Below are positions 27,001-35,998 of a stretch of 64,000 bases of DNA, piece by piece. Made by a program: the position numbers and the translations under genes. Below the pieces are notes generated by a model. That model did not search any database. It saw nothing but the letters and a program-made list of their open reading frames with translations, and had not been told where the DNA came from. Location: positions 233,285 through 297,284 of the forward strand of contig NZ_JACONT010000001.1 in NCBI RefSeq assembly GCF_014358075.1, written 5' to 3'. Position 1 is the stretch's first letter. Each line of letters starts with the position of its first letter. The DNA comes from Sphingomonas albertensis. Lineage in GTDB: Bacteria > Pseudomonadota > Alphaproteobacteria > Sphingomonadales > Sphingomonadaceae.

Positions 27001-27406
27001 GTTGCCAACTCCGTTGGCGACGCGTGCGCTGGTGCCGGGGTTGCGGGTGCTGTGTCTCGACAATGATGCGACGATCCTCGTGGCGCTCGATGCGGCGTTG
27101 CGGGCGCGGCGGTGTGTGCCGTTGCTGGCGGCGACGATTGCCGAGGCGATGGAACTGGCGGCGGACGAGGAGCCGGACGTGGCGCTCGTCGACTTCCATC
27201 TGGACGAGGCGGAGGACGGGCTCGACGTGGTCGCGCGGTTGCGGGCGATGGTACCGGCGCCGGCGATTGCGCTGGTGACGGCGGATCGTGCGGTTGCCGA
27301 CGATCCGCGGTGTGGTGGGCTGGTGGTGCTGACGAAGCCGGTGGTGCCGGCGGACTTGTGGCGGTTTATCGAGGATGCGTCTGCGGCCGCGGCGCAGGGG
27401 AGTTGA
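24095..27406 (+). CDS. Hybrid symporter-sensor histidine kinase (CrbS-like)
   Basis: This 1103-residue protein joins an N-terminal sodium/solute-symporter domain of about 13 helices (residues 1-450) to a PAS domain (from about 595; TIDPGVSVIDADLRLVAWN), a coiled coil, a HisKA domain (AASHDLLQPLHAARL, phospho-His near 755), an HATPase domain (DNGPGI, GGGVGLGLAIVRRI) and a C-terminal receiver (LVDFHLD, Asp near 1032). This architecture matches CrbS-type sensors that control acetyl-CoA synthetase. The start is GTG 24095; no other in-frame start follows the stop at 24041. It converges on a LuxR-type regulator gene joined to acs. Confidence 0.9.
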   Translation: MILAILGYGILLFGIAWVVDRRGMSQRLGRIAYPLSLAVYCSSWTFFGGVGTAATRGWDYLAIYLGPALVFLLAPKFLARLVRLAREEGSSSISDFISARYGRSRGTAAIVAGTALLASVPYIALQLRSVTLSFGAIAGVGSSAEVGTFVALLLAVFAILFGARRYEVAGRNPGVVAAIAAESLIKLLCFIVLGVVTVALLVDVPAETLAAPLSRLESGFTWGALTSDFWVRTVLSALAILCLPRQFYVGVIEARGPDAVARARWPFIAYMVVISLLVLPLALAGMTLLPSDAEPDLYVLAVPLQQGENLVALIAFIGGFSAATAMVVVETIALSTMATNDLLAPLLLRRHGEAGEGELGRRMLRVRRVIIAAIVAVALLYGRSLGADLPLASIGLIAFAGVAQFAPALIATVGWNFANHTAARAGLIGGVIVWIYCLLLPSIGESIGPMLAQFTRGWLDPDALLGWRIGSPLVNGTVWSLGVNVALMTGLHLRERHRGNAALDHVTTLGELRMLVARFVGDGEAEAIGVASPDLRAPIDGPAARTAERLIAGVIGAPSARKIVASSIAGSAIDVSDVVRLLDQRGRSLRFSRTLLSATLETIDPGVSVIDADLRLVAWNPRYVEMFDYPEGYVVVGRSIADLIRYNAEREGVGDIAAHVGRRMGHLARGTPHSFERQRPSGRWIKMVGRPMPGGGYVQSFTDITAEKEAQADLEARVAARTEDLARSNQMLDEARAVAETATRDKTRFLAAASHDLLQPLHAARLFCAALDEGKAPHQGELVRAIDGAIGSADTLLRALLDVSRLDAGGVVPKVERFALGALIEELAVQFRPLAGERGLVLAAHPGVFSVATDRSLLRSILQNFLSNAVRYSADGRIWIGARRRGGDVLIEVRDNGPGIAAADRERIFEEFERLESKGSAGGGVGLGLAIVRRIARLLGVVVELRSKLGRGTTFAVRVPLAPAGLDVALPTPLATRALVPGLRVLCLDNDATILVALDAALRARRCVPLLAATIAEAMELAADEEPDVALVDFHLDEAEDGLDVVARLRAMVPAPAIALVTADRAVADDPRCGGLVVLTKPVVPADLWRFIEDASAAAAQGS

Positions 27407-27427
27407 TCCTCCCCCTGGCGGGGGAGA
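27407..27427. repeat. Single family B palindrome
   Basis: A CCTCCCCC-TGGC-GGGGGAG hairpin lies directly after the sensor kinase stop. It is one arm of the paired element seen at 40107-40237 and 56111-56233, and may act as a terminator. Confidence 0.7.
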
Positions 27428-27445
27428 ATCACGCCGCGGACATAC

Positions 27446-27528
27446 CCCGTCATCCTGACGAACGTCAGGATCCAGAGCCACGAACGGTGCGGGTGGTATC
27501 CTGGGTCCTGACTTTCGTCAGGATGACG
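27446..27528. repeat. Paired palindrome, family C (copy 1)
   Basis: An 83-base element has GTCATCCTGACG at one end and CGTCAGGATGAC at the other. Each end is also a small hairpin (CCTGAC/GTCAGG). The whole element, including the interior, is near-identical to that at 44151-44234. Confidence 0.88.
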
Positions 27529-27554
27529 TTCGAGGAGGGGCAGGCGGTGTAGGG

Positions 27555-28174
27555 CTAATCGGCGAAGTGGATGTCCATTGCCCGTGCCGCAAGGACGGCC
27601 TGCGTGCGGTTTTGGACGCCGAGTTTGCGGAGGATGGCGGTCATGTGACCCTTCACCGTGCCTTCGGAGATGCCGAGGTCGAACGCGACCTGCTTGTTGA
27701 GGCGGCCGGCCAGCACGCCGAGCAGGACTTTGAGTTCGGTTGGGGTGAGGCTCGCAACACGCGTCGCCATGTCATCGACGGAGGCCCCTTCGATCGGCGC
27801 GTCACGTTCGCCGGCCAACGCTCGGGCTACGGCGTTTTCCAACGTGGTTAGGTCGGCGGTCTTGGAGACGAAGCCGATTGCGCCATACGCTCTCGCACGC
27901 GGTGCCGCCTCGGCTTCATCGGCCGACGAGATCACCATGATCGGCGTGTCGGGGCGTTCAGCGTGGAGCAGCGCCACGCCTGCAAAACCTTCCGAGCCTG
28001 GCATCCGCAAGTCGAGAAGGATCAGGTCGAGCTGTTCCGCCCCCCGCACCGCGTCGACCGCCTCGCAGAGTTGCCCCGCCTCGATCACCACCGCATCGGG
28101 CGCGGCGCGGCTGACCGCCAGTTTGAGAGCCTGGCGGAACAGCGGGTGGTCGTCCGCGATAAGGATCGTGCGCG

Positions 28175-28178
<4 letters not shown>
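27555..28178 (-). CDS. LuxR-type response regulator (CrbR-like)
   Basis: This 207-residue protein has a receiver domain (IADDHPLF, phospho-acceptor Asp56 in LLDLRMP, switch lysine in FVSKTADL) and a C-terminal LuxR helix-turn-helix ([36 protein letters not shown]). Its ATG overlaps the acs stop by four bases. With the symporter-kinase encoded next door, the pair resembles CrbS/CrbR, which activates acs in gammaproteobacteria during the switch to acetate use. Whether it regulates acs here is inference. Confidence 0.93.
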
Positions 28179-30130
<1,952 letters not shown>

Positions 30131-30275
30131 CTGGCTCTCCTTTTGTCGCGCTGTACGCGGTCGCGTTCGGGCGATCATCCCGCACCAAAGTAAGGGATGG
30201 CCCAGCGTTCGCAATGCGCCATGATCACGACGCTCATTCCACGCGTAAGACCAGTGGAAGAGCGCGGAGACGGGG

Positions 30276-31748
30276 ATGACACCGATGGCATTCAAGACGA
30301 GGCTGGCCTTGACCGCGTTGCTTAGCGGTACTGCGCTGGTACCGGGTATGGCGCAGGCGCAGACGGCACGCGAGCTCGAGCTCGAGACACGGTTGAAGGC
30401 GCTCGAAGCGGCGGTGCAGGATCTGCGCGGCGAGTTGACCGCGGCACGCGCGACGTCTGCGGCACCGATCGCGTCGACCTCAACGAACGCAGCTCCGATG
30501 AGCGCGCCTCCCATGACCGCCAATCCCATGACCGCGTCTTCGATGAGCGCGGCATCCGCGTCGCCAGGCCGCTCGCCCGGCGCGACCAATGTGGCCGAGG
30601 CCAGGCCTGTCGCGACAAAGTCGGCACCGACCGACGGTTTTCGCGTGGGTAACACCACGGTCAAGCTGGGCGGCTTCGTTCGCCTCAACGTCATTGCCAG
30701 CCGCTACAGCGATGGCGAGGCCGCGGTCGGCGGGCTGGGCAAGGAGTTCTTCCTGCCGCAGCAGATTCCGGTCGGCGGCGGGTTCTCCAGTCAGGACCTG
30801 CTGCTTTCCGCGCGCCAGACCCGCCTGCAGTTCAGCACGGCGACCCCGATGAACGGTACCGAAATCAAGACGCTGGTGGAGTTCGATTTCGCGCTCGCGA
30901 CGGCACCGGTCGGCGCGCAGCGCGCGACCAATCCCTACACGCCCACCTTCCGCCGTGGCTTCATCGAATATGGCAACCTGCTGGTCGGGCAGGAATGGTC
31001 GACCTTCCAGAACATCGCGGTGCTGCCGGAGACGACGGATTTCGTCGGACCGCTGGACGGCACGGTGTTCAACCGCCAGGCGCTGGTCCGTTATTCCATC
31101 CCCTTGCGACCCGGGCTGACGTTGCAGATCGCGGCCGAGAACCCCGAAACGGAAACCGCGCTGCCGGCCAACGCGGCGCTGGTCGACACGGACGACGATC
31201 GCCTGCCCGACGTGGTGGCACGCGTGAACTGGAAGCCGACATTCGGCGATTTCGCGCTGGCCGGCATCGCGCGCGAGCTCCGCACCGATACGCTGGGCAG
31301 CGGCGATACCGCCTTCGGCTGGGGCGTTTCCGGATCGGGCAAGATTCCGATCGGCAAGCGTCACGACCTGCGCTTCATGGCGACCTACGGGCAAGGCATC
31401 GGCCGGTACCTGGGGCTGGGATACGTCCCCGACGCGATCTATGGCGGCACCGCGACCCGGCTCGAGCGGATCGACAATTTCGCGGGCTTCGCTGCGCTGC
31501 GGATCGGCTGGACCGATGCGATCCACTCGACGCTCATGGGCAGCTACCAGTCGGCCGATTATCCGGCGGGCGTGATCGTCACGGGGCTGGCCAACGCCAA
31601 GTCCTATGGCGGCGCGGGCAACCTGTTCTGGTCGCCGGGCAAGGGCTTCGACATCGGCGTGGAATATCGCCACGCCGTCCGCGAGCTGGTCTCGGGTGAC
31701 ACCGGCGCGCTCGACCGCTTGGAATTCGCCTTCAAATACGGGTTCTGA
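30276..31748 (+). CDS. DcaP-like outer-membrane porin
   Basis: This 490-residue protein has a signal peptide (ending GMAQAQT near 28), an N-terminal coiled coil ([20 protein letters not shown]) that typically trimerises DcaP porins, a low-complexity alanine/serine/methionine-rich linker (about 65-100) and a barrel ending LEFAFKYGF. DcaP-type porins pass dicarboxylates and other small acids. The ATG at 30276 has GGAG six bases upstream. It is divergent from acs and 49 bases ahead of an organic-acid type transporter. Confidence 0.87.
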   Translation: MTPMAFKTRLALTALLSGTALVPGMAQAQTARELELETRLKALEAAVQDLRGELTAARATSAAPIASTSTNAAPMSAPPMTANPMTASSMSAASASPGRSPGATNVAEARPVATKSAPTDGFRVGNTTVKLGGFVRLNVIASRYSDGEAAVGGLGKEFFLPQQIPVGGGFSSQDLLLSARQTRLQFSTATPMNGTEIKTLVEFDFALATAPVGAQRATNPYTPTFRRGFIEYGNLLVGQEWSTFQNIAVLPETTDFVGPLDGTVFNRQALVRYSIPLRPGLTLQIAAENPETETALPANAALVDTDDDRLPDVVARVNWKPTFGDFALAGIARELRTDTLGSGDTAFGWGVSGSGKIPIGKRHDLRFMATYGQGIGRYLGLGYVPDAIYGGTATRLERIDNFAGFAALRIGWTDAIHSTLMGSYQSADYPAGVIVTGLANAKSYGGAGNLFWSPGKGFDIGVEYRHAVRELVSGDTGALDRLEFAFKYGF

Positions 31749-31797
31749 TTGCCCAACGCTCCAGAATCCCCACCGCTCCACCTGAGAGGATACCGCC

Positions 31798-33465
31798 ATG
31801 GCAACGACAACCGGGGACGCATCGCCCCTTGGTCACGTGAAGCAGAGCCAGCCGTTGATCATCATCGCATCTTCCTTGGGTGCGGTGTTCGAATGGTATG
31901 ATTTCTATCTCTACGGCCTGCTCGCGACGATCATCACCGCGCAGTTCTTCTCGGGCGTCAACGAGACGACCGGGTTCATCTTCGCGCTCGCGGCGTTCGC
32001 GGCCGGGTTCGCGGTACGCCCGTTCGGCGCGCTGGTGTTCGGGCGGATCGGCGATGTCGTCGGGCGGAAAAACACCTTCCTCGTGACGATGGCGATCATG
32101 GGCCTGTCGACCTTCCTGGTCGGCCTGCTGCCGAGCTACGCGTCGGTCGGCGTCGCCGCGCCGATCGCCCTCGTTGTGCTGCGCCTGTTGCAGGGCCTCG
32201 CGCTCGGCGGCGAATATGGTGGTGCCGCGACCTATGTCGCAGAGCACGCGCCCGACAAGAAGCGGGGGCTGTTCACCAGCTTCATCCAGACCACCGCGTC
32301 GCTCGGCCTGTTCGCGGCGCTCCTGATCGTGATCGGTGTCCGCACGCTCGTCGGCGAAGAGGCGTTCGCGGCATGGGGCTGGCGTATCCCGTTCATCGTC
32401 TCGATCGCACTGCTGGCGGTATCGCTCTGGATCCGCATGCAGCTCGAAGAGAGCCCGGTGTTCCAGAAGATGAAGGACGAGGGCAAGACCTCGAAGGCAC
32501 CGCTTACCGAGGCGTTCGGGCAGTGGAGCAACCTCAAGGTCGTGCTGATCGCGCTGTTCGGTGCGGTCGTCGGCCAAGGCGTCGTGTTCTACACCAGCCA
32601 GTTCTACGCGTTGTTCTTCCTCGAGAAGAACCTCCGCGTCGACGGGCCGACCACCAACATCCTGATCGCGATCGCGCTGCTGATCGCCACGCCTGCGTTC
32701 ATCTTCTTCGGCTGGTTGTCGGACAAGATCGGCCGCAAGTGGATCATCCTGACCGGCTGCGCGCTCGCCGCGCTGACCTACATGCCATTGTTCCATGCGC
32801 TGTCGAAGGCCGCCAACCCGGCGCTCTATGCGGCACAGGCCAATTCGCCGGTGACTGTGGTGGCTAACCCCGATGAATGCTCGGTGCAGTTCGACCCGGT
32901 CGGCAAGAACAAGTTCGACAGCAGTTCGTGCGACATCGCCAAGTCGTACCTCGCAAAGGCGGGCATCTCGTACACCAACGTGATCGCACCCGCCGGCACC
33001 GTCGCGCAGATCAACATCGGCGGCGCGACCATCCCGGTCGTCAATCCGGCGGTGGTTTCGGGGCCCGAAAAGGCAGCGGCGATCAAGACGTTCGGTACCG
33101 AAGTGAAGACCGCTCTTACCGCGGTCGGCTACCCCGAAAAGGCGGACCCGGCGCAGATCAACAAGCCGATGGTCATCGCCATCCTCGTCCTGCTCGTGCT
33201 CTACGTGACGATGGTCTACGGCCCGATTGCGGCGTTGCTGGTCGAGCTGTTCCCGACGCGGATCCGCTACACCTCGATGTCGCTGCCCTACCATATCGGC
33301 AATGGCTGGTTCGGCGGGTTCCTGCCCACGGCGGCGTTCGCGATGGTCGCGGCGACCGGGGATATCTATTACGGCCTCTGGTACCCGATCCTCGCCTGCG
33401 CGGTGACGGCGCTGGTCGGCCTGGTGTTCCTGCCGGAAACGTTCCGCCGGTCGCTGCATGGCTGA
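31798..33465 (+). CDS. MHS-family MFS transporter with large periplasmic insert
   Basis: This 555-residue transporter belongs to the metabolite:H+ symporter family (SSLGAVFEWYDFYLYG near 23, GRIGDVVGRKNTFL near 82, LALGGEYGGAATYVAEH near 135). Members carry organic acids, shikimate or alpha-ketoglutarate. Residues about 340-455 form an unusual soluble insert between helices, with two cysteines (DECSVQF, SSSCDIAKS) that could form a disulfide. Next to acs and a dicarboxylate-type porin, it may import acetate-related or C4 acids. The ATG at 31798 follows GAGGATACCGCC. Confidence 0.88.
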   Translation: MATTTGDASPLGHVKQSQPLIIIASSLGAVFEWYDFYLYGLLATIITAQFFSGVNETTGFIFALAAFAAGFAVRPFGALVFGRIGDVVGRKNTFLVTMAIMGLSTFLVGLLPSYASVGVAAPIALVVLRLLQGLALGGEYGGAATYVAEHAPDKKRGLFTSFIQTTASLGLFAALLIVIGVRTLVGEEAFAAWGWRIPFIVSIALLAVSLWIRMQLEESPVFQKMKDEGKTSKAPLTEAFGQWSNLKVVLIALFGAVVGQGVVFYTSQFYALFFLEKNLRVDGPTTNILIAIALLIATPAFIFFGWLSDKIGRKWIILTGCALAALTYMPLFHALSKAANPALYAAQANSPVTVVANPDECSVQFDPVGKNKFDSSSCDIAKSYLAKAGISYTNVIAPAGTVAQINIGGATIPVVNPAVVSGPEKAAAIKTFGTEVKTALTAVGYPEKADPAQINKPMVIAILVLLVLYVTMVYGPIAALLVELFPTRIRYTSMSLPYHIGNGWFGGFLPTAAFAMVAATGDIYYGLWYPILACAVTALVGLVFLPETFRRSLHG

Positions 33466-33488
33466 CCGTAGCTAAAGACTTGCGCCGA

Positions 33489-33527
33489 GGGCGGCGTCGA
33501 TCCGGCAGAACCGGATCGGCGCCGTCC
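33489..33527. terminator. Long hairpin between convergent MHS transporter and GST genes
   Basis: A 17-bp stem with two G-U pairs closes on the loop CAGAA, in the convergent gap 24 bases after the transporter stop. It lacks a strong T-tract but is the obvious bidirectional termination site. Confidence 0.72.
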
Positions 33528-33619
33528 TGCGTTCCAGCCCGCCTTCTTGTCGGGATGTTACGGGGCGGGTGAGGCCGCTTCCTCCACGCCCGCCGCCCCG
33601 CACGAGGCGTCGCGCCGGT

Positions 33620-34204
33620 CTAGACGAGCCCCTCGTGGCGCATCGCTTCTTGCACGGCCGGGCGCGCCATCATGCGTTCGCGGAAAGCGACGAGCGCCGC
33701 CGGTGCATCCAGCTTGTTCTTCGCTGCCCACAACAGCATCACGAACAGGTAGCAGTCCGCCGCGCTGACCGCTGTGCCGAACAAATAGTCGCCCTCCATC
33801 GTGTCGGCGAGATAGGTCATCCGCTTGACGATGACCGCGCCGGCCTTGGCCTTTTCCTCGTCGCTGCCACCGGCGAAGAATGGCTCGAAGCTCTTGTGGA
33901 TCTCGGTGGAAATGAACGCCAGGGCTTCGATCAGATGCGTGTGGCCCATCGGCCCGGTCGGCTTCAGCGCGGTATCCTGATGTGCGATCCAGTCGAGAAT
34001 CGCGATGTTCTCGCTGAGCGTCTCGCCCGTGTCGAGCATAAGCGCAGGGACATAGCCCTTCGGATTGATCGCCACGTAATCGGCGCCGCTTTCGGTCCGC
34101 TTGGTCTTCAGATCGACCTTCTCGTGGTCGAACGACAGCCCTGCCTCGTGCAACGCGATGTGATCGGCCAGACTGCAGGCACCGGGCGAGTAATAGAGTT
34201 TCAT
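33620..34204 (-). CDS. gst: Beta-class glutathione S-transferase
   Basis: This 194-residue protein opens MKLYYSPGACSLADHIAL, the bacterial beta-class GST start with the active-site Cys10, followed by the thioredoxin-fold segment NPKGYVPALMLDTGETLSENIAI that binds glutathione. The C-terminal helical domain contains SAADCYLFVMLLWA. It conjugates glutathione to electrophiles in the cytoplasm. The ATG at 34204 matches the family start exactly, so a longer upstream frame is rejected. Confidence 0.93.
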   Translation of the reverse strand: MKLYYSPGACSLADHIALHEAGLSFDHEKVDLKTKRTESGADYVAINPKGYVPALMLDTGETLSENIAILDWIAHQDTALKPTGPMGHTHLIEALAFISTEIHKSFEPFFAGGSDEEKAKAGAVIVKRMTYLADTMEGDYLFGTAVSAADCYLFVMLLWAAKNKLDAPAALVAFRERMMARPAVQEAMRHEGLV

Positions 34205-34356
34205 CGCTGGTCTCTCCGTATTGGTCCGCCTGAACGCGCAACTCGAGCGTTTGGCTGCCCGCAAGTTCCGCGTGACCATGCACATGGCCGCGTTCGAGGT
34301 CGCCGGCACGATGCTGGCGATCGCACGCGCGACCATGCGCACATCTAGCGGAACGC

Positions 34357-34390
34357 GGACGCCTCCACCTGACGGGAGGCGACGGCGTCC
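34357..34390 (-). terminator. Hairpin after class II aldolase gene
   Basis: GGACGCC and GGCGTCC form a 7-bp outer stem, with GCCTCC/GGAGGC offering an alternative inner pairing. It begins two bases beyond the aldolase stop. Confidence 0.6.
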
Positions 34391-34391
34391 G

Positions 34392-35171
34392 TCAGTCGCG
34401 ATAGCCCGGATTGACGCGGTCGAGCTTGCGCAGCAGCGCCGGCCAGGCCAGGCCATCGGCAAGCATCCGCATACCGGGACCGCTCGACTGGCCCTCGACC
34501 TTTTCGGCGACGCCTTGGTTCGGCCTGTTCAGGTTATCCCGGCCGGCGCTCAGCATCAGGACCTGCGCCTCGCACGCTCGCTCCAGGAAATACATGCGGA
34601 GAAAGGCCTGCGGAACGGATTCGCCCACGGTCAGCGTGCCGTGATTGCGCAGGATCATCGAGTTCTTCGTGCCGAGGTCCTCGACCAGCCGTTCGCGCTC
34701 CTCCAGTTCGGTCGCGATTCCCTCGAAATCGTGATACGCGACGTCGTGCCCGGCAATCATCGCGGTCTGGGTATGCGGAAGAAGACCTTCCGCCATCGCC
34801 GATACTGCCTGGCCATGGGGGGTGTGGAGATGCAGCACCGCGACCGCATCGTCGCGCCCGGCATGGATCGCGGAGTGGATCACGAAGCCGGCGCGGTTGA
34901 CCGGCGCTGGCGTGTCCATGACCTTGTTACCGTCGACGTCGATCTTCACCAGCGACGACGCGGTGATCTCCTCGAACATGTGCGTGTACGGATTGATCAG
35001 GAAATGGTGATCGGGCCCTGGCACGCGCGCGGACAGGTGCGTGAAGATCAAATCGTCCCAACCGTAGAGCGCGACCAGCCGATAGGCCGCCGCCAGATCG
35101 ACGCGCAGCGCCCATTCCTCGGGGGATACCTGATCCTGTATCGTTTCCATCGCCTTGAGTGCCGTAGCCAT
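34392..35171 (-). CDS. Class II aldolase/adducin-family protein
   Basis: This 259-residue protein has the class II aldolase fold: an early DLIFTHLSARVPG, the zinc-ligand motif HLHTPHGQAV near 115-125, and a third histidine in ILRNHGTLTVG. The family includes fuculose- and rhamnulose-phosphate aldolases and ribulose-phosphate epimerases; many bacterial members without neighbours in a sugar operon have unknown substrates. Two adjacent ATGs (35174, 35171) lie behind GGAG; the second has better spacing. It is divergent from a Crp/Fnr regulator by about 97 bases. Confidence 0.85.
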   Translation of the reverse strand: MATALKAMETIQDQVSPEEWALRVDLAAAYRLVALYGWDDLIFTHLSARVPGPDHHFLINPYTHMFEEITASSLVKIDVDGNKVMDTPAPVNRAGFVIHSAIHAGRDDAVAVLHLHTPHGQAVSAMAEGLLPHTQTAMIAGHDVAYHDFEGIATELEERERLVEDLGTKNSMILRNHGTLTVGESVPQAFLRMYFLERACEAQVLMLSAGRDNLNRPNQGVAEKVEGQSSGPGMRMLADGLAWPALLRKLDRVNPGYRD

Positions 35172-35223
35172 CATCCGTCTCCTTATCGTTGAGCGAAGGA
35201 TACGGCAGTCGGCGCGATAAGAA

Positions 35224-35239
35224 TGTCGCGATGGTGACA
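35224..35239. promoter_or_regulatory. Candidate Crp/Fnr-type dyad
   Basis: TGTCG-CGATGG-TGACA is an imperfect dyad (four of five arm positions match) with the six-base spacer typical of Crp/Fnr sites. It lies 30 bases before the Crp-family regulator and 53 bases from the divergent aldolase start. Its use is inferred. Confidence 0.35.
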
Positions 35240-35268
35240 ATCTCGCCGAACCAGGTAAAAATGATCCG

Positions 35269-35934
35269 ATGGGCGATTTGGACATCGAAGCGCTGGCAGC
35301 CGATCCGTGGTTCGAAACCATGGCTGAGGAGCGTCGCGAGGCGTTGCTGCGTGAGACCCGGGTCGAACTGCTCGCGGCTGGTGCGCGAATCTATGGGCTA
35401 GGCGATCCGCCAAACGGCCTGTGGGCGGTGCTGGAGGGCCAGGTGCGGTTGAAGGGCCTGTCCGTGAACGGCGCCGAATTGCTGGCGCTGATCGTGCGGC
35501 CGGGAACCTGGTTTGGCGAGCTGTCGACGCTCGATGGGCTGCCGCGTCCTCATGAGGCGACGGCGTTCGGGTCCGCCCGCCTGCTCCACGTGCCGATGCC
35601 CGCGTTCGCCCGGGCGGCCGCGTTGAAACCGGAGTTGTATCGCGATCTCGGGCTGCTGGTTTGCGCGCATCAGCGCACCGCGCTGCGCTTTATCGCCAAC
35701 AGCATCGGCCAGAGCATCCGCGTGCGACTGGCCCTTGCGCTTCTGCGCGCCTCGGTCGCCGGCAATGGCAGCGTCATCATCCGGCAGGACGAACTTGCGG
35801 CAATTGTCGGTATCGCCCGCCAAACCCTGAACCGCCACCTGAAGACCTTCGAGCGCGAGGGCATCGTGGCGGTCGCTTATGCCCGAATACGGATACTCGA
35901 TCTGGCAGGGTTGCGCGGTATCGCCACGGAATAG
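35269..35934 (+). CDS. Crp/Fnr-family transcription regulator
   Basis: This 221-residue protein has an N-terminal cyclic-nucleotide-binding fold (GDPPNGLWAVLEGQVRLKG near 45, PGTWFGELSTLDGLPR near 78) and a C-terminal winged helix (QDELAAIVGIARQTLNRHLKTFEREG near 170). It has no N-terminal cysteine cluster, so it is not an oxygen sensor of the FNR type; the ligand is unknown. It is divergent from the class II aldolase gene, which is the most likely target, and is followed by a strong hairpin. Confidence 0.9.
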   Translation: MGDLDIEALAADPWFETMAEERREALLRETRVELLAAGARIYGLGDPPNGLWAVLEGQVRLKGLSVNGAELLALIVRPGTWFGELSTLDGLPRPHEATAFGSARLLHVPMPAFARAAALKPELYRDLGLLVCAHQRTALRFIANSIGQSIRVRLALALLRASVAGNGSVIIRQDELAAIVGIARQTLNRHLKTFEREGIVAVAYARIRILDLAGLRGIATE

Positions 35935-35957
35935 TCGATCGCAGCATTCCGCCATGT

Positions 35958-35992
35958 GCTCCCCGGCGTCATTCGGCATGACATCGGGGAGC
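35958..35992. terminator. Bidirectional terminator hairpin
   Basis: GCTCCCCG/CGGGGAGC (8 bp) encloses GTCAT-TCGGC-ATGAC, giving a near-continuous stem between the convergent Crp-family and Mo-hydroxylase genes. Confidence 0.75.
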
Positions 35993-35998
35993 CTATGA

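Noticed and set aside
25265..27481. A 738-codon open frame on minus opposite the CrbS-like kinase
   Set aside because: It is an antisense shadow of GC-rich codons; the translation is Arg/Gln/His-rich and has no recognisable motif, while the plus frame has five ordered domains.
31732..33459. A 575-codon frame on minus opposite the MHS transporter
   Set aside because: The charged Arg/Asp/Glu-rich translation is typical of shadow frames; the transporter frame has clear family motifs.
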